Assembly (NCBI GenBank): GCA_039978075.1
Contig: JBDWCA010000005.1
Span: 186,001-250,000, forward strand
Length of the DNA stretch: 64,000 bases
Direction: 5' to 3'
DNA from: Anderseniella sp039978075
Lineage (GTDB): Bacteria; Pseudomonadota; Alphaproteobacteria; Rhizobiales; Aestuariivirgaceae
In this document: one piece after another, positions 45,284-55,037 of the stretch
Position numbering within the stretch: position 1 is the stretch's first letter
Layout: every line of letters begins with the position of its first letter
The notes under the pieces: model-generated
What the model was told of the DNA's origin: nothing
What the model saw: only the letters and a program-made list of their open reading frames with translations
Databases searched by the model: none
Position numbers and translations under genes: made by a program

Positions 45284-47020
45284 ATGAAAAAGCTGCTTTT
45301 AGCGTCAGTTGCGGTATTTGCACTGGGCGCTGCGGCTCTTCCTGCGCAGGCCGACAAGGCTGCGGCAGAGAAGTGGGTAAACGACGAGTTCCAGCCATCC
45401 GCGCTTTCGAAAGAAGACCAGTTGAAAGAGATGGACTGGTTCATCAAGGCGGCGGAGCCGTTCAAGGGCATGGAAATCAATGTGCTCTCGGAAACCATTC
45501 CGACGCATGAGTACGAATCCAAGACGCTGACCAAGGCGTTTGAAGAAATCACCGGTATCAAGGTCAACCATCAGCTTCTCGGCGAAGGTGAGGTTGTGCA
45601 GGCCGTACAGACCCAGATGCAGACCAACCGCAATCTGTATGATGCCTACATCAATGACAGCGACCTGATCGGCACTCATTCACGCCTGCAGCAGGCGGTC
45701 AATCTGTCCGACTGGATGGACGGTGAAGGCAAGGGTGTCACCAACCCCGGCCTCGATGTGGACGATTTCATCGGCAAGTCCTTTACCACAGGACCGGACG
45801 GCAAGCTTTATCAGCTGCCGGATCAGCAATTTGCCAACCTGTACTGGTTCCGCAAGGACTGGTTCGACAAGCCGGAACTGAGGGCACAGTTCAAGGCCAA
45901 GTACGGTTATGAACTTGGCGTGCCGGTCAACTGGTCAGCCTATGAAGACATCGCGCAGTTCTTCAGCGAAGACGTAAAGGAAATCGATGGTGTCCGCATT
46001 TACGGTCACATGGATTACGGCAAGCGCGCGCCTGACCTTGGCTGGCGCATGACCGATGCCTGGCTGTCGATGGCCGGTGCCACGTCGCCGGGCCTTCCGA
46101 ACGGACGGCCGATTGACGAGTGGGGCATCCGCATGGAGGCAGACAGCTGCAATCCGTCCGGTGCATCTGTCGCTCGTGGCGGCGGCACCAATGCTCCAGC
46201 GTCCGTGTTCGCGATCGCCAAGTGGGATGAATGGTTGCGCAAATATGCGCCTCCAGGTGCAGCAGACTACGACTTCTATCAGTCGCTGCCGGCTTTGGCA
46301 CAAGGCAATGTGGCCCAGCAGATATTCTGGTACACGGCGTTCACCGCTTCCATGGTTGCGCCGAAGGCGGACGGTAACAACACCGTTGACGATGACGGCA
46401 ATCCGCAATGGCGCATGGCACCAAGCCCGCACGGGCCATACTGGAAAGACGGCATGAAGCTGGGTTACCAGGATGCCGGTTCGTGGACAATTCTCAAATC
46501 CACACCGGTTGACCGGGCCAAGGCTGCCTGGCTTTACGCGCAGTTCGTGGTGTCCAAGACAGTGGATGTGAAAAAGTCCGACGTTGGTCTGACCTTCATT
46601 CGCGACAGCACCGTGCGTCATGACCACTTCACCAAGCGCGCACCTAAGCTGGGCGGTCTTATTGAGTTCTATCGCTCACCGGACCGGGTCAACTGGACAC
46701 CGACCGGTGTCAACGTGCCGGATTATCCGAAACTGGCGCAGTTGTGGTGGCAGAACATCGGTGACGTGAACTCCGGTGCGTTTACACCGCAACAGGCAAT
46801 GGATCGTCTGGCCGGTGAAATGGACCAGGTCATGGGCCGTATGCAGGCCGCGGATGAGCAGGCCAAGATCTACGGTGGTTGCGGTCCACGCCTGAACGAA
46901 GCCAAGGATCCTGCCGACTGGCTCGGCAAGGAGAACGGCCCGGCTGCAAAGCTGGCCAACGAGAAAGAACCGGGCAAGACGATTGCATACGAAGAAATCG
47001 TCAAGCGCTGGGCGCAGTAG
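45284..47020 (+). CDS. glpV: glycerol ABC transporter substrate-binding protein
   Basis: A 578-residue periplasmic receptor. The start at 45284, with GGAGGAGA about eight bases upstream, gives a clean signal peptide (MKKLLLASVAVFALGAAALP). Long extracellular-solute-binding fold as in the rhizobial glycerol receptor: PTHEYESKTLTKAFEEITGI near the N-terminus, YINDSDLIGTH, and RDSTVRHDHFTKRAP near the C-terminus. Order glpV-S-T-P-Q-U with glpK, glpD and glpR divergent matches the Rhizobium leguminosarum glycerol locus in content though not in order. Confidence 0.9.
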   Translation: MKKLLLASVAVFALGAAALPAQADKAAAEKWVNDEFQPSALSKEDQLKEMDWFIKAAEPFKGMEINVLSETIPTHEYESKTLTKAFEEITGIKVNHQLLGEGEVVQAVQTQMQTNRNLYDAYINDSDLIGTHSRLQQAVNLSDWMDGEGKGVTNPGLDVDDFIGKSFTTGPDGKLYQLPDQQFANLYWFRKDWFDKPELRAQFKAKYGYELGVPVNWSAYEDIAQFFSEDVKEIDGVRIYGHMDYGKRAPDLGWRMTDAWLSMAGATSPGLPNGRPIDEWGIRMEADSCNPSGASVARGGGTNAPASVFAIAKWDEWLRKYAPPGAADYDFYQSLPALAQGNVAQQIFWYTAFTASMVAPKADGNNTVDDDGNPQWRMAPSPHGPYWKDGMKLGYQDAGSWTILKSTPVDRAKAAWLYAQFVVSKTVDVKKSDVGLTFIRDSTVRHDHFTKRAPKLGGLIEFYRSPDRVNWTPTGVNVPDYPKLAQLWWQNIGDVNSGAFTPQQAMDRLAGEMDQVMGRMQAADEQAKIYGGCGPRLNEAKDPADWLGKENGPAAKLANEKEPGKTIAYEEIVKRWAQ

Positions 47021-47047
47021 GGAAGCGCATTTTCTCCCATGCGTGAT

Positions 47048-47080
47048 GAGCGGCCCGGCATTTCAGACGCCGGACCGCTC
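47048..47080 (+). other. intercistronic hairpin between glpV and glpS
   Basis: GAGCGGCCCGGC (47048-47059) pairs with GCCGGACCGCTC (47069-47080) with one mismatch around a nine-base loop. No T-tract follows. Position just after the receptor gene fits an element that raises receptor mRNA over downstream messages. Confidence 0.6.
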
Positions 47081-47140
47081 CCCTGTATCCGATAACTTTT
47101 AAACCTTGAGTCCAACCCCTAAGCGGCGGCAGGATGCGCT

Positions 47141-48220
47141 ATGGCGCTTGAACTGAAAAATGTGGCCAAGAAGGTAGGGGCGGATGTGCATATCCACCCA
47201 ACCGACCTGACGTTTGAGCCGGGCAGTTTCAACATACTGCTTGGCACCACGCTTGCCGGCAAGACAACCCTGATGCAGATGATGGCCGGCCTGGAAAAAC
47301 CAACATCCGGCGAGGTCTGGTTCGACGGCAGGAATGTCACCGGCACGGCGGTTCAAAAACGCAATGTGTCGATGGTCTATCAGCAGTTCATCAACTATCC
47401 CAACATGTCGGTGTTCGACAACATTGCCTCGCCGCTGCGCGTTGCACGGCTTCCCGACCAGGAAATCCAGTCCCGGGTGGGTGAAATGGCCGAACTGATG
47501 CGCATCTCAGCCATGCTGGACCGGCGGCCATCGGAACTGTCGGGCGGCCAGCAGCAACGCACCGCCATGGCACGCGCGCTGGTCAAGGACAGTGACCTGA
47601 TTTTGCTGGACGAACCGCTCGCCAATCTTGATTTCAAATTGCGCGAAGAAATGCGCGACGAACTGCCGAGACTGTTTGCGGAACGAAATTGCGTGGTGGT
47701 TTATGCCACCACCGAGCCGACGGAGGCCCTGTTGCTGGGCGGGCAGACCGCGGCCATGCACGAAGGCCGGGTCGTGGACCTGGGGCCAACCGCACAGATT
47801 TACCGGCATCCTTCCGGCCTGGAGTCGGCAAAAGTGTTTTCAGAACCGCCGATCAACCTGGCCAGTGCATCGGTGAAGTCGGGCTGGGTGCTGCTTGATG
47901 AGGGGGTGTCGTGGAAAGCTGATAAAGGCCTCGCCGACGGCACCTACACGATAGGCATCCGCCCGCATCATGTGTCGCCGGTGCGCCAGTCGAGCAAGTC
48001 GGTAGTCGTTGAGGGCAAGGTCAAGGTCGCCGAACTCACCGGGTCGGAAAGCATTATTCACTTTCACGCACATGACCATCCCTGGGTGTCCCTGTCACAT
48101 GGCGTGCATCCGTTTGAAACCGGCCGCTTTGCCCGGTTCTACGCCGACATGTCGAAGTGCTTCTACTTTGATTCAGGCGGACATCTGGTCGACTTGTCTT
48201 CAGCCGGAAAGGCGGCGTGA
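47141..48220 (+). CDS. glpS: glycerol ABC transporter ATPase, GlpS type (lacks switch His)
   Basis: A 359-residue ATPase of the MalK-like class. Walker A GTTLAGKT (35-42), Q-loop YQQF at 80-83, a full signature LSGGQ (133-137), Walker B LILLDE (153-158) with D-loop LANLD. The switch histidine, normally in VTHDQ, is missing: the segment reads YATTEPTEAL, with Thr at 191. A C-terminal MalK/TOBE-type regulatory domain follows (about 240-355). It should pair with GlpT, which has the opposite defect. Confidence 0.92.
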   Translation: MALELKNVAKKVGADVHIHPTDLTFEPGSFNILLGTTLAGKTTLMQMMAGLEKPTSGEVWFDGRNVTGTAVQKRNVSMVYQQFINYPNMSVFDNIASPLRVARLPDQEIQSRVGEMAELMRISAMLDRRPSELSGGQQQRTAMARALVKDSDLILLDEPLANLDFKLREEMRDELPRLFAERNCVVVYATTEPTEALLLGGQTAAMHEGRVVDLGPTAQIYRHPSGLESAKVFSEPPINLASASVKSGWVLLDEGVSWKADKGLADGTYTIGIRPHHVSPVRQSSKSVVVEGKVKVAELTGSESIIHFHAHDHPWVSLSHGVHPFETGRFARFYADMSKCFYFDSGGHLVDLSSAGKAA

Positions 48221-48221
48221 C

Positions 48222-49298
48222 ATGGCCCGGATAACCCTGAAAAATCTCAAACATGCCTACATGCCGAACCCGGTCAACGATGAGGACTGGGCGTTGAAGG
48301 AGCTCAACCTCGACTGGGATGACGGCGGTGCCTATGCGCTGCTCGGGCCGTCGGGGTGCGGCAAGACAACCCTGCTCAACCTGATCTCCGGTTTGCTGAC
48401 GCCATCGCACGGGAGCATTCTGTTTGACGATCACGATGTCACCGGCCTGCCGCCTGAACAGCGCAAGATCGCGCAGGTTTTCCAGTTTCCCGTCGTCTAT
48501 GACACCATGACCGTTTACGACAACCTGGCGTTTCCGCTGCGCAATCGCGGTGTTGACGAGACGACCGTCAACAAGCGGGTGCTGGAAGTTGCGGAGATGA
48601 ATGATCTTACCGCGACGCTCGGCAATCGGGCATCCGGGCTGACGGCGGACGGCAAGCAGAAGATCTCGCTGGGCCGCGGGTTGGTGCGAACCGACGTCAA
48701 CGCGATCCTGTTCGATGAACCGCTCACGGTGATTGATCCGCACCTGAAATTCCAGTTGCGCTCCAAGCTGAAGGAGCTGCACACCCGGGTTCCAAACACC
48801 ATGATTTACGTGACCCACGACCAGACCGAGGCGATCACCTTTGCCGACAAGGTTGTGGTGATGAATGTCGGTGAAGTGGTGCAGGTCGGCACACCGAAGG
48901 AATTGTTCGAAGAGCCGCATCACACATTTGTGGGACACTTCATCGGATCGCCCGGCATGAACGTGCTGGACTGCGAGGTGAAGAACGGTCACGCCTATAT
49001 TGCGGGCAAAAGGATCGCCACGGCGAACAAGGCAAGCGCCAAGGCCGGTAAGTCCGAGATAGGTGTTCGTCCCGAGTTCGTCAAATTCGCCGGGCGGGGT
49101 CTTGAGGCCCGTGTCGTGAAAGTCTCCGATGCGGGCCGGTTTTCCGTTGTGGAGGCAGACAGCGCTGGCGGCCGGGTCCGGCTGCTGGTTGACGAAGGCG
49201 GTACAATCCCGCCGGACACCGCTCACCTTGAATTCGACCCCGCAGCGACGCGGATTTACACCAACGGATGGCTGGCGGGCCGGGAGGGGCAGCCATGA
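48222..49298 (+). CDS. glpT: glycerol ABC transporter ATPase, GlpT type (degenerate signature)
   Basis: A 358-residue ATPase starting one base after glpS. Walker A GPSGCGKT (42-49), Walker B AILFDE (161-166) and switch His (H199 in YVTHDQTEA) are intact. The signature motif is degenerate, reading LTADGKQ (140-146) in place of LSGGQ, and the D-loop is LTVID. A C-terminal TOBE-type domain is present. A longer frame from 48009 runs into glpS and is rejected. The stop overlaps glpP (ATGA). Confidence 0.92.
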   Translation: MARITLKNLKHAYMPNPVNDEDWALKELNLDWDDGGAYALLGPSGCGKTTLLNLISGLLTPSHGSILFDDHDVTGLPPEQRKIAQVFQFPVVYDTMTVYDNLAFPLRNRGVDETTVNKRVLEVAEMNDLTATLGNRASGLTADGKQKISLGRGLVRTDVNAILFDEPLTVIDPHLKFQLRSKLKELHTRVPNTMIYVTHDQTEAITFADKVVVMNVGEVVQVGTPKELFEEPHHTFVGHFIGSPGMNVLDCEVKNGHAYIAGKRIATANKASAKAGKSEIGVRPEFVKFAGRGLEARVVKVSDAGRFSVVEADSAGGRVRLLVDEGGTIPPDTAHLEFDPAATRIYTNGWLAGREGQP

Positions 49299-50157
49299 AC
49301 AAGACCGTCAACCAGAAAGCCTGGTTCTTCGTCGCCCCGGTTCTGATACTGGTGGCCTTCAACGCCATCGTTCCGCTGATGACGGTGGTCAACTACTCGG
49401 TCCAGGAAACCTTCGGCGACAACGTGTTTTTCTGGGCGGGGTTGCGCTGGTTCGAGGAAATCCTGCGCTCGCCGCGGTTTCATGATGCGCTCGGGCGCCA
49501 ATTGTTTTTCACCGGCACCATTCTGGCGATTGAAGTGCCGCTGGGTGTCATCATCGCGCTCGCCATGCCGCGTAAAGGGCCCTGGGTCTCTGTTTGTCTG
49601 GTGCTGATGGCGATGCCATTGCTGATTCCGTGGAACGTGGTCGGGGCCATGTGGAATATTTTCGGCCTGCCGGAACTTGGGCTTCTGGGCAAGACGCTGA
49701 ACACGATCGGCTTCGACTACAACTATACGCGTCAGCCGGGGGATGCCTGGTTCACGCTCATCCTGATGGATGTGTGGCACTGGACCTCGCTGGTGGTACT
49801 GCTGGCCTATGCCGGCCTGGTGTCGATCCCCGACGCCTATTATCAGGCCGCGCGCATTGACGGGGCAAGCTCGTGGGCGATCTTTAGGTATATCCAGTTG
49901 CCGAAGATGAAGCGGGTGCTGACCATCGCCGTCCTGCTGCGATTTATGGACTCGTTCAACATCTATACCGAACCGTCTGTGCTGACCGGCGGCGGGCCCG
50001 GCAATTCGACGACGTTGCTGTCCATTGACCTGGTGAAGATCGCGCTGGGGCAGTTTGACCTCGGGCCGGCGGCTGCCATGTCGCTGATCTACTTCCTGGT
50101 GATCCTGCTGTTCAGTTGGATTTTCTACACCGCAATGACCAGAGGGGAGGAACAGTG

Positions 50158-50158
<1 letters not shown>
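49295..50158 (+). CDS. glpP: glycerol ABC transporter permease, GlpP type
   Basis: A 287-residue membrane subunit with six helices, of the MalF/UgpA class. The coupling loop YYQAARIDGASSWAIFRYIQLP (the EAA region) is clear, and GGPGNSTTLLSIDLV follows as in sugar permeases. GGGAGGGG is seven bases before the ATG, which overlaps the glpT stop by four bases. Confidence 0.93.
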
Positions 50159-50958
<800 letters not shown>

Positions 50959-50973
50959 AGAGGAGGACACATT

Positions 50974-51300
50974 ATGGACGACGTTGTCATGTTCTCCGCC
51001 AAATGGTGGACCCTGCCGCTGGGCAAGACCTGGATGGCCTGGACACCGGCCACTGCCAGCTTCTTCCTGTTCATCGTGCTGGCCATTACCGCCATGGGTG
51101 TGTGGGAATACTATCGCCCCGGCGGCGATCCGCGCCGCGGCGTGTTTGCCATAGACACCACGCGCGGTGACCGGCTATTCATCTCGCTGCTGGGCTCAGC
51201 CTTCATCTTCATCGCCTGGCTGTTTTTCATCGGCTCGCCCCTGTGGTGGCCGATGGGTATTGTGGCCTTGTGGTTCGTGTTCGTGTTTCGGTATGTGTGA
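50974..51300 (+). CDS. glpU: small DUF2160-type membrane protein of the glycerol transporter locus
   Basis: A 108-residue protein with three hydrophobic segments (about 25-45, 66-85, 88-105) and the pattern YYRPGGDPRRGVFAIDTTRG between the first two. It belongs to the DUF2160 group that regularly ends glycerol ABC transporter operons in rhizobia (named GlpU there). Its function is unknown. AGAGGAGG precedes the ATG. Confidence 0.8.
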   Translation: MDDVVMFSAKWWTLPLGKTWMAWTPATASFFLFIVLAITAMGVWEYYRPGGDPRRGVFAIDTTRGDRLFISLLGSAFIFIAWLFFIGSPLWWPMGIVALWFVFVFRYV

Positions 51301-51333
51301 GGCGTAAGAGGGGGTCTTGCTGAGCAACCACCG

Positions 51334-52284
51334 TCATCTCAACGCGCGATTGAGATCGGCCTGCCGCAACCGGCTCTCCCTGCGTTCGCGCCATGCAACA
51401 TAGCAGCCGGACCCGGCAATCATGGCCATGCCGATGAACGACAGCAGGTCGGGCACGTCACCCCACATCACCACGCCCCAAAAGGTTGCGAAGATCAGGT
51501 AGGAATAGTCGAACGGTGCCAGCCAGCTCGACTCGGCGCTTTGATAGGACTTGGCCAGACTGATGTTGGCCGCCAGGTTGAGCATGGAGCACACCACGAT
51601 GAGTGCCGTCGTTTCCCGGTTCAACGGATTCCAGCCAACAAACAGATAGGGCCAGCTGGCCGCCAGCGTTGTGGGCTGCAGGGTCTCCATGACGGCAAGG
51701 CCCGTTGTACCAACCGTCACAAAGGCTACCGAAACCCCCAATGCCAGGGTTGCGGGACTTTCCTCCCGGCACAGTTTCCGGGTGGTCAGCACGGTGGCAG
51801 CGTAGAACAGGCCGGCTATGACGGGTGCAAGAGAGACCCACTGGAACGAGGCGGACGCCGGCTTCAGAATAAGCAGTGTTCCGGCAAACCCTGTCACAAC
51901 TGCAATGATGCGGCGCGGGCCGACATGTTCGCCCAGGAGCAGTGCAGACAACACTGCGACGAACAGGGGAAACACATAGAGCCCTGCGGCAACTTCCGAC
52001 AGGCTGAGGAATGGTATTGCGCCAAAGAAGCACAACATCGCGCCGATCAGGAAGCTGCTGCGCAGCGCTACCGTCCAGAACCGTTTCGGCCAGGCAGACG
52101 CATTGCCCCAGATGAAACGCGACAACACGAACAGCATGGTGAGGTTGCACAGGGCGCGCAGGGTCTGGAACTGCCACAGGGACACATCGTCACTCGCCAG
52201 CTTGACCAGCGAATCCTGCAGGGAGAGCATGCACAGCGCACTCACCATCAGGGTTGCTGCCAGTGCGGGGCGATCTTCAGACAT
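51334..52284 (-). CDS. EamA/DMT-family permease
   Basis: A 316-residue membrane protein with ten predicted helices in two EamA units (FLSLSEVAAGLYVFPLFVAV and SSWLAPFDYSYLIFATFWGV) and an RXR-rich cytoplasmic tail. Likely a metabolite exporter; substrate unknown. It sits convergent to the glycerol transporter operon and divergent from the deaminase gene. Confidence 0.85.
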   Translation of the reverse strand: MSEDRPALAATLMVSALCMLSLQDSLVKLASDDVSLWQFQTLRALCNLTMLFVLSRFIWGNASAWPKRFWTVALRSSFLIGAMLCFFGAIPFLSLSEVAAGLYVFPLFVAVLSALLLGEHVGPRRIIAVVTGFAGTLLILKPASASFQWVSLAPVIAGLFYAATVLTTRKLCREESPATLALGVSVAFVTVGTTGLAVMETLQPTTLAASWPYLFVGWNPLNRETTALIVVCSMLNLAANISLAKSYQSAESSWLAPFDYSYLIFATFWGVVMWGDVPDLLSFIGMAMIAGSGCYVAWRERRESRLRQADLNRALR

Positions 52285-52463
52285 GCGAAGCCGTCTCCAA
52301 CTAGACGTTGCGGAACCTGCAACTAGAGCAGCACAGGGCCCTTGTGATCAAGCGCCAAGCGGTGCAGGCATTGCACGCCTCCCATGTGTGTCTTGCAGAT
52401 GCCGGGCACGCGATCCCCGATTTCCGCTTGTGCGATTGATAAGCGCTAAGGCACGATGCGCAC

Positions 52464-53810
52464 ATGACAAAACTCAAGATCACCAACGCCGACATCGTTG
52501 TCACCATGGACGCCGGGCGCCGCGAAATTGCCGGTGCTGACATAGTTATAGAAGACGGTGCGATTGTCTCGGTCGAGGCAAGCGGGCAAGCTCAAGACTG
52601 TGACGAAACGATCGATGCGCGCGGATGCGTGGTGACGCCGGGCCTGGTCAACACCCATCATCACCTGTTCCAGACACTGACCCGTGCGGTGCCTGCCGGT
52701 CAGGATGCGCTTCTGTTCGACTGGCTCAGGGCGCTGTACCCGATCTGGGCGCGGATGCAGCCGGAGGACATGTTTGTGTCGGCGCAACTGGGGCTTGCTG
52801 AACTGGCAATGTCCGGTTGCACGATGAGTTCGGACCATCTCTACATCTTTCCCAACGGTGTCAGGCTGGAAGACACCATTGATGCGGCGCAGACCGTAGG
52901 CGTGCGGTTTCATCCGACGCGCGGGGCGATGAGTGTGGGGGAGAGTGACGGTGGTCTGCCGCCGGACTCTCTGGTCGAGAACGAGCGCGATATTCTGAAC
53001 GATTTCATCCGTGTCGTGGATGCTCACCATGAGCCGTCAGACGGCGCAATGGTGCGGGTCGGCCTGGCACCATGCTCTCCCTTCTCGGTCAGTACCGACC
53101 TGATGAAGGACGCTGCTGCGCTGGCGCGCGACAAGCAGGTCATGCTGCACACCCACCTGGCTGAAAATGATGAGGATATTGCCTACTCGCTGGAAAATTT
53201 CGGCTGCCGGCCGGGCCAGTATGCCGAGGATCTCGGCTGGACCGGCGAGCATGTCTGGCATGCCCATTGCGTCAAGCTGGACGAGAACGAGATTGACCTT
53301 TTCGCCCGGACGAAAACCGGCGTGGCCCATTGCCCGTGCTCCAACTGCCGCCTCGGCTCCGGCATCGCGCCGGTGCGCCAGATGCGCGATGCAGGCGTGC
53401 GCGTGGCGCTGGGGGTGGACGGATCTGCCAGCAATGATGCCGGCCACCTGCTGTCGGAAGCACGCCAGGCCATGCTGTTGCAGCGGGTCAAACACGGGGC
53501 GAATGCATTTGCCGCCCGGGAAGCCCTCGAGATCGCCACGCTGGGCGGCGCAACAGTACTGGGACGCAGTGAGGAGCTGGGCTCGATCGAGCCGGGCAAA
53601 CGGGCGGATATCGCCATATGGGATGTGTCGGGCCTGGAAGCAGCCGGTGCCTGGGACCCGGTGGCGGCCCTGTTGCTGTGCGGACCGCTACAGGTGCGTG
53701 ATCTGCTGGTTGAGGGCAGGCGGGTGGTCAACGGTGGCGAACTGACCGGCGTTGATGCACGAAAGATTGCAGAACACGCGCAACAGCGCGTCGCAAGGTT
53801 GATGTCCTAG
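52464..53810 (+). CDS. 8-oxoguanine deaminase-type amidohydrolase
   Basis: A 448-residue amidohydrolase-superfamily enzyme of the ATZ/TRZ (cytosine deaminase-like) group. Metal-binding and catalytic residues: HHH in NTHHHLFQTLTRA, His in HTHLAENDEDI (with the Glu), His in HAHCVKLDENE and the Asp in GVDGSASNDAG. The sequence fits 8-oxoguanine deaminase, which makes urate directly from 8-oxoguanine; hydroxyatrazine-type hydrolases are the main alternative. Neighbouring ureide and xanthine dehydrogenase genes support a purine role. Confidence 0.85.
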   Translation: MTKLKITNADIVVTMDAGRREIAGADIVIEDGAIVSVEASGQAQDCDETIDARGCVVTPGLVNTHHHLFQTLTRAVPAGQDALLFDWLRALYPIWARMQPEDMFVSAQLGLAELAMSGCTMSSDHLYIFPNGVRLEDTIDAAQTVGVRFHPTRGAMSVGESDGGLPPDSLVENERDILNDFIRVVDAHHEPSDGAMVRVGLAPCSPFSVSTDLMKDAAALARDKQVMLHTHLAENDEDIAYSLENFGCRPGQYAEDLGWTGEHVWHAHCVKLDENEIDLFARTKTGVAHCPCSNCRLGSGIAPVRQMRDAGVRVALGVDGSASNDAGHLLSEARQAMLLQRVKHGANAFAAREALEIATLGGATVLGRSEELGSIEPGKRADIAIWDVSGLEAAGAWDPVAALLLCGPLQVRDLLVEGRRVVNGGELTGVDARKIAEHAQQRVARLMS

Positions 53811-53825
53811 GGTCCAGTGGCCGGC

Positions 53826-54005
53826 TCAGGTGAGAACAGGCCGCTCGCCGTAGATGTCACCGACCGGGGCGTCCGGCGTTTCAAGCAGCAGGCCCAGGCC
53901 GTGTTCGGGTATGTCGAGCGCCGGCAGCTGTTCAGCCGCAATAGCACCGGGGCCGGTCATGGCGGCAATAGCAACAATCAAGCTGAACAAAATCGGTCTT
54001 ATCAC
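53826..54005 (-). CDS. small putative secreted protein
   Basis: A 59-codon frame starting at a GTG (54005), with GGAG seven bases before it. It begins with a good signal peptide (IRPILFSLIVAIAAMTG, likely cleavage after AIAA), followed by about 35 residues (AEQLPALDIPEHGLGLL and on) with no known match. Too short to be sure, but the start, signal sequence and reading frame agree. Found in a gap of 450 bases otherwise without genes. Confidence 0.5.
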   Translation of the reverse strand: MIRPILFSLIVAIAAMTGPGAIAAEQLPALDIPEHGLGLLLETPDAPVGDIYGERPVLT

Positions 54006-54262
54006 TTCAGGGCTCCAGTTAATTTCATTTGTCCATATTTGACCGCACGCGCAGATAGAATCCAATAGAACTGAAATACCATATTGATAGAAATTGATTA
54101 TCGCGCCGGATCGTTGCTAGGGAACATGAGCCATAGCGTCCGTGCGGACCTGTTGCCCGGCTTTGATAGAAAATCTCTATCAACTGTCCTTGCAACTGAG
54201 ATTGGCGCAAACATCCCGAAGCTCTCATATCGGTGGGACATCAACCGAAGGAGAGATACGAA

Positions 54263-54685
54263 ATGTCATTTGAGGGTGTATGGACAGCGGAAGTTTTTGG
54301 CCCGCATGGCTGGGATAGCCACGGCGTGCTCCTGCTTCAAGATGGCCGCCTGGCCGGCGGTGACAGTCAGCAGTGCACTTCAGGCAGATATGAAGTGCAT
54401 GGCGAAGGCATCGAGGCTGACCTCATGGTGGATTACTATGACCAGCCCCGGACGATTTTTGGCGACAATGCAAGAAAATATACCACCAGGCTTGCCGGCA
54501 GGTTGAAGGGCAGCGTTATCAACGGCATCGTTGCTCGGCCCGACCGACCCGAGTTCGAGCTTCAGATCCGCCTGACCAGACGGATGGAACTTCCTGATCA
54601 TGACCGGGCCCTGTCGGGAAGGCGGGTCAGCTCTGACTGCAAAATCGACCCTGATGACAATCAACCACTTCCCGTCCTGCAGTGA
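54263..54685 (+). CDS. GrlR-like small beta-barrel protein
   Basis: A 140-residue protein. The first 100 residues resemble the GrlR family (lipocalin-like barrel known as a regulator in enterohaemorrhagic E. coli): GVWTAEVFGPHGWDSHGV, LQDGRLAGGDSQ, SGRYEVHGEGIEADLMV, then KLAGRLKGSVINGI-like strands (here RLAGRLKGSVINGIV). The rest is polar. GAAGGAGAG is eight bases before the ATG. No type III secretion genes are near, so a general ligand-binding or regulatory role is more likely than a virulence role. Confidence 0.65.
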   Translation: MSFEGVWTAEVFGPHGWDSHGVLLLQDGRLAGGDSQQCTSGRYEVHGEGIEADLMVDYYDQPRTIFGDNARKYTTRLAGRLKGSVINGIVARPDRPEFELQIRLTRRMELPDHDRALSGRRVSSDCKIDPDDNQPLPVLQ

Positions 54686-54713
54686 GACGCGGGGCTAAGA
54701 AACGGATACGGAA

Positions 54714-55004
54714 ATGACAACCTGTGAAATTGAAATGGCCACGCGCGGCCAGGTGAATGCGCGCCGAAATTACCTGATGGGACTGTGGGCCGGACGGATG
54801 CTGGGCATGGGCGACAGGGAATTGCCGGGCTATGTGCACGAGGTCATGCGCTCCGATTTTGAGGAGCCGGGACCCGGTGATGTCGTGCGCAAGGTGAGCC
54901 GGGACCTGGCATCCCGCGGCAGAAAAATCTCCGAGGAAGACGTGTTGAAGCAGTTGCAGGTGATGGAGAAGAGCGTTCGCTCGGAGCTGTTGTCGACCGA
55001 TTGA
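54714..55004 (+). CDS. DUF1476 / F1-ATPase zeta-subunit-like protein with altered N-terminus
   Basis: A 96-residue helical protein. From residue 15 it matches the alphaproteobacterial ATPase-inhibitor zeta family: ARRNYLMGLWAGRMLGM, EVMRSDFEEPGPGDVVRKV and DLASRGRKISEEDV. Family members are about 105-110 residues and begin with FDDRE-x-AFEAKFAHDEE-like sequence, which acts as the inhibitory segment. Here that part is shortened by about ten residues and replaced by CEIEMATRGQV. It is likely a divergent paralogue; whether it can inhibit the ATPase is doubtful. Confidence 0.75.
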   Translation: MTTCEIEMATRGQVNARRNYLMGLWAGRMLGMGDRELPGYVHEVMRSDFEEPGPGDVVRKVSRDLASRGRKISEEDVLKQLQVMEKSVRSELLSTD

Positions 55005-55037
55005 GGCCCCGTCACCGGCTGCCGTGACCCTGTTATG

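Noticed and set aside
48009..48221. Long N-terminus for GlpT
   Set aside because: It overlaps the end of glpS in another frame; the ATG at 48222 begins the normal ATPase fold.
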